From NCBI GenBank assembly GCA_032622095.1, contig CP136063.1, positions 213,051,982 to 213,115,981 on the forward strand: DNA of 64,000 nt. Reading direction: 5' to 3'. Source of the DNA: Siphonodentalium dalli. Lineage: Eukaryota; Mollusca; Scaphopoda; Gadilida; Siphonodentaliidae. Below are positions 55,619 to 64,000 of this stretch, piece after piece; the stretch's first letter is position 1, and the number at the start of each line of letters is the position of its first letter. A program made the translations under genes and the position numbers. The notes under the pieces are model-generated. The model ran no database searches and had not been told where the DNA came from. It saw only the letters and a list, made by a program, of their open reading frames with translations.

Positions 55619-58143
55619 TATAATTATACCATTAATTGTTAAATATTGATTTTAAAAACATTTTCGCCCTTAAAAGACGGTTGAACCAAGGAACTATATA
55701 TTCTCAAATAACGGACCGAAACAGATTCACTGTCCGAATAGGATCTGTGACGACTTGAGCCGATGACAACTCGCTACGTTTCCGTCCGAATAATATCGAT
55801 CGATTGATAGATCGAGTGGGTTTTCCCCGAAACTATGTCAAGGACGAAACCAAAATTAATAAACTTTGCCAAAACATACAAGTCTTAACGTGAAGGAAAT
55901 GCTTTGCTTTCAATTTCATATATGTGTTCAGGTAATGAGTATTACTGGAATTTATTTACTCAAATGACTGTGTATTAACATCAACATCAACATCAACATC
56001 TGTACTAACTACAATTACAACTGATACAATACCACCGACGCATGGGCATGAATCCCCACGATGGTCCAGCACTGGCCGTAGTGGCGTAGTAAAAGGGTTA
56101 AAATTGTAAAAACAGAAAATATACTTTCCCTCAATTATTCATTATTTTCAAAATCAGTAGCTCGTAGCTAGCACTCAATAACTCAGAATTTAAACAGTTC
56201 CTTTATTGAAATGAATTTGACGTAGATTCGTACGAATAAACTATCTCCCCTGTTATTCGCGGTAGTACAAAACACATTTCGCAATTTGTTCAAAGACATT
56301 TCTTTCACCTTAGTCATGATTTATTCGATTTTAATGAAGTGTTTAGCTATATTCTTTTGCGTTGTAGCTATCACTTTAGTCGGTTCCGGAGTTGCCGGAA
56401 CGGCAAATCAAAATAACGGAATTCCGAGTCGGAGAAAACAATTTATACAATTCCAGACGAGTATTTAGAATTGGAATTCCGAGTCGGAAAATAAACAACC
56501 GGCAAACATTCGCAGTCGGAAAATCGCGAACTCTGATCGAAACACCATCATTCGATTTACTTTTTACTTTTAATTTCCAACTATTGAAATTGATGGTCCT
56601 CGTTGGGGTTGAGACACCCACCACACACCCTGTCGCAACGTCCCGTTACCTTCTTGGTACAATTCAAGTCTTTATCTTCATAACCAATAAACATAAGGAC
56701 CCCCCCTTCAATAGGTTGATAAGCAATTTAATTGCAGTCCATATATAGTTCCTTGTGCATGGTGACATTATTTGACAGTAGTTATCTACACTGACATGAC
56801 CTTTGTTCGGTTGTATTTTGCAGACTTTCCAGGTCTATTTAAATTCTTTATTCCTTAGTTAGATATTCATAACTAATATGTGACATAGGTATTGATATCA
56901 ACAGTTCGGAGAATGTTCATTGTCAATTCTTAGAAGAACACCATGATTGTCTTGATATAAATTGTGACACCTTCCTGGTAGACTTGAACTTTGTCGCACA
57001 AGATAACTTTCTCGTTATTGCGCGCCACACAAAGTCACACAGAATTTTTTTACTTAAAAATAATCAAAATTTTAACTAATTTATCCCCCCCCCCTCCAAA
57101 ATCAAATATTTTAACAAAATAGACTCTCCAATAACATAAACCTCCTCAGATACATTCTTGTTCCATGATATATGATAAGACTCTGAATTGGTTAACAAAA
57201 CGGAACCAAAACGGGCTATTCTGACTTGACAGCTATTTTCAGATAGAAAATCAGTTTCAGGGGGAGGGTTAAGCTTTTGAAAATATATCGGCTTGTTGGA
57301 TATCAGTGGTTGTGATGTTGATTCCACTAAATCAGGTGTATAATGCTGAAAATGTTGATGCAGTCAGAGCTTTATACTAAAAAATGAAAATTTTATAGAA
57401 AATCTTCTGGAAAACTTTTTTGAAAAAGCACTGCAATTAATGCATTTTTTGGCATTTTCGTGAATTTTTCACAAAAGTTGTTGGAGAATATCATTCATTG
57501 CACATCATTAATGTTAACAACCCAGATAGAAAAAATATATGATATTCAAGTATCTTGTATTCGAAATTTGTCTTGTTTTATTGGTTTTCCTGATTATACT
57601 GAAACTTGCAGGTCAAAAACACTAAAAAGGTCCAAAACAAATATTTTCCACCTGCTCCGCCCTGGATACCTCAGTGTTTTGGAACCCCCATGGGGGAAGG
57701 ATAATTGGAGATAGCGTCTGGGGCCGGTCTAGTTCACTAAAAGTATATTTACATATTTAGTTGCCCGGCCAGTTTATGTCTAGACATAATTAGCCGAACA
57801 TAAGATGGAATCTGTTATAGAGAAAACATCGGTCAATTGAAGGGAAATGTCAAGGTAAACTCCCGATAGTCACGCGAGAACCATTTGCGCACGTATTTTG
57901 TGCACTTCGAGACCCTTATATCGAAAGTGAAAGCAGGAAACAAATCAACTATTAAAAACCTTATGTAATTGACATAGAAGTAAGTGAAGGTATACTGTAT
58001 AATGAAACCAAGACCACGGTCGATATCTGGGGCGTGGATAGAGGGTCTCGGTTGGAGGGTGTCCACCTTGAAATTTACATCTGCACCACCTCTTGAGCCA
58101 GACCAAACCCCCATGCATGCTCGCGTCATCGATGTCAACTCTT
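55619..58143. other. No gene recognised
   Basis: Anonymous DNA. AAAAGGGTTAA at 56091-56101 looks like an eroded TTAA-type MITE end. 56640-56960 holds diverged pieces of the 170-bp repeat. A poly-C run lies near 57086. Open stretches near 56392-56748 and 58000 have no recognisable domain. Confidence 0.45.
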
Positions 58144-59705
58144 TACTCCGAAGATCCAATACTCCGAAGGTATCATATTACGAAGGTCCACTCCGAAGGT
58201 CCCATATTACGAATGTCCAATACACCGAAGGTCCTATATTCCGAAGACACAATACTCCGAATGTCCGATACTCCGAAGGTCCGATACTCCGAAGATCCGA
58301 TTCTCCGAAGGTCTGACATTCCTAAGGCCCAATAGTCCAAATGTACGATATCATGAAGGTCCGATACTCCGAAACTCCGAATGTCCGATACTCCGAATGT
58401 CAGATTATTATAAGTGCTGTCAATACTAAAGTCACAACTTTATTTTGTAATTTGCCTTGAAGCGACTCATAATCTTCGAACCTCATATTGAATGAAAATG
58501 CATGTTTTTATGTCACGTTGGGTTGGTAAAATAAGTCAATGTGTGCGTGGAATACCTAAATGCCGACCCTGTATATTAGTCAAAAGATTCATAACGTCGG
58601 AAAGGAAATTGTTCTTCAAAGTCATTGCATTCCTTGAAGGTTTTTCTGCCATCAAAAAATGGTCAAAATGAAAAGTGTTTATCTCAAGTATGTGCGGTAA
58701 ATCTGACTTCGTTGACTTTCTCTCATATACAGTACTTACTGCAGCCAGTTAAAGTTTTTTTCATTTTTCAAAACGCGATTTCTTGAGTTTGCTAATTATG
58801 ATATACTGGGCCGATTTTGTTAAATGTGGTCCAAATATGCTTCCTTACATACAAGAACGAGGTTTGCTCTCGAGCAACGTGAATTTGGTTCCTTATTCAC
58901 CATATATCAGAAAATTACCGATATGAACCAAAATTCGTTCATAGCCACTTCAGTCAAATATTTAGATCCGAAAAAAAATTGGGTCGAGTTTGAAAAAAAG
59001 TGGGTCGAAAAGTTGTCCAAACGCTACTCGGGTCCAAAAAATTGAGATTTGGAGGAAATTACTTTGGAAACGTCCTTACTAGTGATGTGGGATGAACAAT
59101 TGGGCCGACAGTATTTTGGGTAGAAACTGAAAATGTGGGTCTAAAATAGGGAAATTGACGGGAAATTGTTGGGATAATTTCAGAATTATTCATAGCCCTT
59201 CGGCCAAACATTTTGAGCTGAAAAACGTTGGGTCCAGTTTGATAAAGTGGGCCGAAAAATTGTCTGAGCGCTGCTCGGGCCGAAAAAATATAATTTGGGG
59301 TCATTTCCCCCAAGTCCCGATATGTTTCGGCCCGAACAGCGCTAGGACCACTTTTGAACACATGTTTTCAAGTTCGACCCAACTTTTTTCAGCCCAAAAT
59401 GTTTGGCCGAGGTGGCTATGAATGAATTTGGGATCATTCCGGTACTTTTGTGATATATGGTGAATAGAGAACAAGGAAAAAAATTCACGTCTCTCAAGTT
59501 GCTCTCGTCTAAGGCCCACTGGGACGATACGGGATCTCAGAACCCCAGTGACGAGAATGCATCGGTAGATCTATCCCTAAACACGTCAATCAAGTGGTGA
59601 AGCCCGTTGTTACATCAGAGGCATTCTGTGTATCGGACCTTCGGAATTATCGGTCTTCGGAGTATGAAAACTTCGGAGTATTATACATTCGGAGTATTGG
59701 GCCTG
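58144..59705. repeat. Composite inverted-repeat element with CTCCGAAGGTCCGATA minisatellite ends
   Basis: The left edge (58144-58405) is a short-unit array of TACTCCGAAGGTCCGA. Its inverse (TCGGAGTATTGGGCC, CTTCGGAGTAT) is at 59635-59705. Inside, 58850-59045 (ACGTGAATTTGG..CATATATCAGAAAA) is inverted at 59335-59515, and part of it is directly repeated at 59155-59300 (CATAGCC.TTCGGCCAAA.ATTTTGAGC). Probably a foldback transposon. Confidence 0.6.
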
Positions 59706-61152
59706 TGTGTATGTCGTATTCCAAGTAAAACAGTCTAGGGGAAGGGATCCGTGTACCTTCTTGATACAGGCTGCGTACAAAATAACAACAGCAAACGCGT
59801 ATACGTGAGGGATAGTGGGTAGCAAAACTGGTAATATTCCGACGCAATGTCTGACACAGGAACAGCTGATGATATACAAACTGCAAGGCAGAGTTAAGGA
59901 ATCAAGGAGCTAAATGTGTTCTAGAGTCGGGGAGCGAGTACACCGTGGAATGCTAAAGGTGAAGGTAATTGAAGAATGACCTTCACCTGATACATGCGAC
60001 ACGTTATTAAAGTATGACATCGCGTTTATTTGATTTGTATATCATATATAAATAATTTAAACTGGTGAATTAATGGGGGAATGGATTTTTGTGAGCGGGA
60101 AATTTATTTAACTAGTTTTCCAGATCAAATTTGGCTGTGGGATAGCCCTCTCGTACACTTGGGGATTTATTTTTAAAAGTAAACATATGACCTATGATTT
60201 TTCTTGCATTTGTGTGATCAACTGGTGTCAATCTAGCTGGGTAAACATCACTGGTATGGCCTGCAGGCTTAAATTCAGTGAATTTGGCCGAAACGTTAAC
60301 ACTGTCGCCTATGGGAAACCATTTAGTTCAGTGATTCCTATAAGAAAAATTTGAATTTTACGAAATTTCACGTCTCGCCATGATAAGTTGTTAATTTCAT
60401 ATTTTCTTATTTTCAAATGATAATGACCACATTTTGGACAGGTTTAAAGAAGAAACTCATGGATTCGCCTGTGGATAGTAAAGAAAGTGATAAATCTGGG
60501 AGTTTTGCATGGACATCAGGTACCATTAGGGGGTCAGGGTGTCTAAAGCCCCCCCCCCCCCCCACACACACAATTTTGAGGAGTGTTGGTCCCCCCCCCC
60601 ATTGGGAAAAGGTGGCAGTTGACCTAATAGCTTCCGGCACACAGTAGCCTTATCGGGATCGTAGCCCCACCCCAAATCGGGGGGGGGGGGTGATGGCAAC
60701 ACCACAAGAGTTACTGCCGTGCTAGACTGTCATGGCAGGTTTGTTAAACAGATAGTATGCCCTGCCATCTGGTAAAATTTCATGCCTGAGGCTTTGTTTG
60801 ATGTTGTATCATTATGTTTAGATATTTCAATTAACTTATGGTTGCTTCATATTGCTATTATATTATTTTTAATTTTAATTTTCTGTTAATATTGGTAAAT
60901 GTTTATTATAAATTGCCAAATTATGTATGAAAAGGGTTAAAATTGGACAAGATATCCTTCTCAAAATGTATATTAACATTTCCTCTTCAATTTAGTAATA
61001 TTATGGTGTATAAGGGCATATTTCAGTTGTACGAGATGCATCAGCTAGTAAAATTGAAAAAAAATCTAAATTGTTTGGCTTTATTTTGAGGATTGACACT
61101 AATTTTCAGGATGCCTCATATTGAAAAAATAAACCACTACTGCCCAATATAA
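59706..61152. other. No gene recognised; homopolymer tracts
   Basis: Runs of C at about 60548-60563 and 60590-60600 and of G at 60676-60687 lie in an otherwise anonymous AT-rich stretch. Nothing coding. Confidence 0.45.
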
Positions 61153-61203
61153 TCCATTTTTGGTTTCAGTAAGATCTATAAGAAACGCTGTGTTTTACAC
61201 ATA

Positions 61204-61991
61204 TCTCATATATATTTTGAAGACCTCTGTCTGTCTGTCTGTTTGTCTGTCTGTTTGTCTGTCATTGATACAAATCTACGATTCTCGACCGATCGGGACG
61301 AAACTTGGTGTTAGTTTGACCAGGCGGTGGACGTTGTCGTATTGGCGGGCCCGTGCGGCGCCCGCTTCGCGCATGAGCAGACGAGATCTCGGAAACGGGT
61401 GGAGCTATCGACTTGAAATTTGCTATGTGAATGTATCTTGCACCGGATACGAATTTTATCGGGTCGCCGAGCCCGTGCGACGCCAGCTTCGCGCATGCGC
61501 AGACGAGATCTCGGAAACGGGTGGAGCTATCGACTTGAAATTTGCTATGTGAATGTATCTTGCCCCGGATACGAATTTTATCCGGTCGCCGAGCCCGTGC
61601 GACGCCAGCTTCGCGCATGTGCAGACGAGATCTCGGAAACGGGTGGAGCTATCGACTTGAAACTTGCTATGTGAATGTATCTTGCCCCGGATACGAATTT
61701 TATCGGGTCGCCGAGCCCGTGCGACACCAGCTTCGCGCATGCACAGACGAGAATCTCGGAAACGGGAGAAGCTATCGACTTGAAATTTGCTATGTGAATG
61801 TATCTTGCCCCGGATACGAATTTTATCGGGTCGCCGAGCCCGTGCGACGCCAGCTTCGCGCATGCGCAGACCAGATCTCGGAAACGGGTGGAGCTTCGCG
61901 CATGCGCAGACCAGATCTCGGAAACGGGTGGAGCTATCGACTTGAAATTTGGTTTTTGAATAGCCCGGACAACGTCGGGCTCATCGGCTAG
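61204..61991 (+). mobile_element. Helitron-like unit D1
   Basis: Starts TCTCATATATATTTTGAAGA after A, then a CTGTCTGTTTGT microsatellite, the CGATTCTCGACCGATCGGGA segment, and about five 122-bp core repeats plus one shortened repeat (61860-61900). It ends with the GCCCGGACAACGTCGGGC hairpin and CTAG (61988-61991). Confidence 0.78.
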
Positions 61992-62458
61992 TCTCATATA
62001 TATCTTGAAGACCTCTGTCTGTCTGTTTGTCTGTTTGTCTGTTTGTCTGTTTGTCTGTTTGTCTGTCATTTATACAAATCTACGATTCTCGACCGATCGG
62101 GGACGAAACTTGGTACGTGTGTGTAGTTTGACCAGGCGGTCGACGTTGTCGTATTGGCGAGCCCGTGCGGCGCCCGCTTCGCGCATGCGCAGACGAGATC
62201 TCGGAAACGGGTGGTGCTATCGACTTGAAATTTGGTATGTGAATGTATCTTTCCCCGGATACGAATTTTATCGGGTCGCCGAGCCCGTGCGACGCCAGCT
62301 TCGCGCATGCGCAGACGAGATCTCGGAAACGGGGTGGAGCTATCGACTTGAAATTTGCTATGTGAATGTATCTTGCCCCGGATATGAAGTTTATCGGGTC
62401 GCCGAGCCTTGAAATTTGGTTTTTGAATAGCCCGGACAACGTCGGGCTCATCGGCTAG
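61992..62458 (+). mobile_element. Helitron-like unit D2
   Basis: Abuts D1 with no spacer. It has the same termini and two core repeats. The junction before its 3' end is truncated (GCCGAGCCTTGAAATTTGG), showing internal deletion of part of a core repeat. Confidence 0.75.
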
Positions 62459-62977
62459 TCCTCATATATATTTTGAAGACCTCTGTCTGTCTGTTTGTCT
62501 GTTTGTCTGTTTTGTCTGTTTGTCTGTCATTTATACAAATCTACGATTCTCGACCGATCGGGACGAAACTTGGTACGTGTGTGTAGTTTGACCAGGCGGT
62601 CGACGTTGTCGTATTGGCGAGCCCGTGCGGCGCCCGCTTCGCGCATGCGCAGACGAGATCTCGGAAACGGGTGGTGCTATCGACTTGAAATTTGGTATGT
62701 GAATGTATCTTTCCCCGGATACGAATTTTATCGGTCGCCGAGCCCGTGCGACGCCAGCTTCGCGCATGCGCAGACGAGATCTCGGAAACGGGTGGAGCTA
62801 TCGACTTGAAATTTGCTATGTGAATGTATCTTGCCCCGGATATGAAGTTTATCGGGTCGCCGAGCCCGTGCGACGCCAGTTTCGCACATGCGGAGACGAG
62901 ATCACGGAAACGGGTGGAGCTATCGACTTGAAATTTGGTTTTTGAATAGCCCGGACAACGTCGGTCTCATCGGCTAG
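62459..62977 (+). mobile_element. Helitron-like unit D3
   Basis: Starts TCCTCATATATATTTTGAAG (one extra C), very similar to D2, and ends in the hairpin (GTCGGTC variant) and CTAG (62974-62977). Confidence 0.75.
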
Positions 62978-63439
62978 TCTAGTATATATTTGAGGAAAGT
63001 TTGGTCTGTGTGTCTGGCAGCGATGGACTCCGAAACGGGCACAACCGATTTCGACGAAACTTGGTACGGGCACGTAGTATCATACGGGAACCAACATAGG
63101 CCCATCCATTTGTCCGTGCGGCTTGACCTTGACATTCGAATGACCTTCAATCCGTATCTCGGCTCCTGCTGGGCCGATTTGGAACTAATTTGGTATATTG
63201 GGGCAGTGTGAGGCGCCGAGCCATTTCATAACGCCCGCATGCCCGTGCGGTGTGACCTTGACCTTTCAAATGACATTGAAACCCGTATATCGGGATCCGC
63301 TGGGCCGATTTCCCCCATTTTCGGGGTGTTGGTGTAGGTTGACCCCGGGAGTAACACGTGCATGTCCGTCTGTCCGTGCGGCGTGACATTGACCTTCGAG
63401 TGACTTTGAACTCATAACTCTTGATCCGCTGAGCCGATT
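62978..63439 (+). mobile_element. Unit D4: third Helitron-like 5' end, truncated
   Basis: Begins TCTAGTATATATTTGAGGAA directly after the CTAG of D3. It carries GATGGACTCCGAAACGGGCA and TGACCTTGAC motifs, related to but distinct from C1. No hairpin/CTAG end is present. It is cut off at 63440 by the repeated flank CCATTTTTGGTTTCAG. Confidence 0.6.
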
Positions 63440-63478
63440 TCCATTTTTGGTTTCAGTAAGATCTATAAGAAACACATA

Positions 63479-63902
63479 TCTCATATATATTTTGAAGACC
63501 TCTGTCTGTCTGTCTGTTTGTCTGTCTGTTTGTCTGTCATTGATACAAATCTACGATTCTCGACCGATCGGGACGAAACTTGGTGTTAGTTTTGACCAGG
63601 CGGTGGACGTTGTCGTATTGGCGGGCCCGTGCGGCGCCCGCTTCGCGCATGAGCAGACGAGATCTCGGAAAACGGGTGGAGCTATCGACTTGAAATTTTC
63701 TATGTGAATGTACTTTGCCCCGGATACGAATTTTTATCGGGTCGCCGAGCCCGTGCGACACCAGCTTCGCGCATGCGCAGACGAGATCTCGGAAACGGGT
63801 GGAGCTTCGCGCATGCGCAGACCAGATCTCGGAAACGGGTGGAGATATCGACTTGAAATTTGGTTTTTGAATAGCCCGGACAACGTCGGGCTCATCGGCT
63901 AG
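63479..63902 (+). mobile_element. Helitron-like unit D5
   Basis: Shortened duplicate of D1 with two full or partial core repeats. It ends GTCGGGCTCATCGG then CTAG (63899-63902). Confidence 0.75.
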
Positions 63903-64000
63903 TCTCATATATATTTTGAAGACCTCTGTCTGTCTGTTTGTCTGTTTGACTGTTTGTTTGTTTGTCTGTCATTTATACAAATCTACGATTCTCGACCGAT
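63903..64000 (+). mobile_element. Helitron-like unit D6, cut by the window edge
   Basis: Starts TCTCATATATATTTTGAAGA directly after the CTAG of D5, followed by the CTGTCTGTTTG microsatellite. Confidence 0.7.

Larger units (their letters stand above)
63440..64000 (+). repeat. Second copy of the flank and array start (duplication of 61153 onward)
   Basis: TCCATTTTTGGTTTCAGTAA at 63440 repeats 61153. It then lacks 12 bases (GCTGTGTTTTAC) present in the first copy and continues into a Helitron-like unit (63479-63902) that shares the D1-specific CATTGATACAAATC and GCGCATGAGCAG variants. A further unit starts at 63903 and runs off the window. Confidence 0.75.

Noticed and set aside
1-64000. tRNA, rRNA or other structured RNA genes
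   Set aside because: I did not recognise any tRNA or rRNA sequence by eye. A covariance-model scan would be needed to exclude small ones.

Overview
The window looks like repeat-rich, AT-biased nuclear DNA from an invertebrate animal. The evidence is one intron-containing gene with GT-AG introns of about 1.2 to 2.1 kb, an L1-type LINE, Helitron-like, hAT-like, piggyBac-like and Tc1/mariner-like elements, and several satellites. The style of repeats (tandem cores followed by CAGACAAA microsatellites, many TGACCTTGACCTT motifs) suggests a marine lophotrochozoan, perhaps a mollusc. That assignment is an inference and I cannot name a species.

Region 1-10.5 kb: one plus-strand gene, probably truncated at its 5' side by the window edge. 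Five exon pieces join in matching phase into a membrane protein. It has one partial and two full copies of a GPR1/FUN34/YaaH-like (acetate transporter type) membrane domain, fused to a C-terminal Sua5/YrdC-like domain. One apparent frameshift (or a 58-nt intron) interrupts the first membrane domain. A possible tail continues in another frame past the stop. The introns carry small inverted-repeat elements.

Region 10.5-24.6 kb: no gene. Diverged tandem repeats and a foldback element lead into a tandem segmental duplication (12611-18824 and 18825-about 24570). Each copy holds a palindromic MITE, a 42-bp minisatellite, a piggyBac-like MITE and a minus-strand head-to-tail array of Helitron-like units. 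The left copy has three Helitron-like units and the right copy two, which accounts for most of the length difference.

Region 24.6-36.9 kb: anonymous DNA, a TTAA-bounded MITE and a roughly 590-bp tandem repeat. These are followed by a full-length L1-like retrotransposon (30004-36828) with intact ORF1 and ORF2, a 15-bp perfect target-site duplication and a 1.45-kb spacer between the ORFs.

Region 36.9-52.3 kb: a GGTCCGG-rich element with terminal inverted repeats; a 37-bp satellite of about 2 kb; a 4.2-kb element with 1.7-kb inverted arms carrying a decayed CXC-type transposon protein; a non-autonomous hAT element with a perfect 8-bp target duplication; a 20-bp satellite of about 57 units; and a 170-bp tandem repeat.

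Region 52.3-64 kb: a 151-bp TA-flanked palindromic MITE is split by three tandem Helitron-like units. The opposite arm of the palindrome shows the empty site and fixes the boundaries as A|TC...CTAG|T. After a spacer and a large inverted repeat, another plus-strand Helitron-like array runs off the right edge. One Helitron family carries many perfect GCGCATGCGC palindromes (the NRF1 consensus core), and the other carries many TCAAGGTCA motifs. All coordinates and similarities were read by eye; no database search was run.
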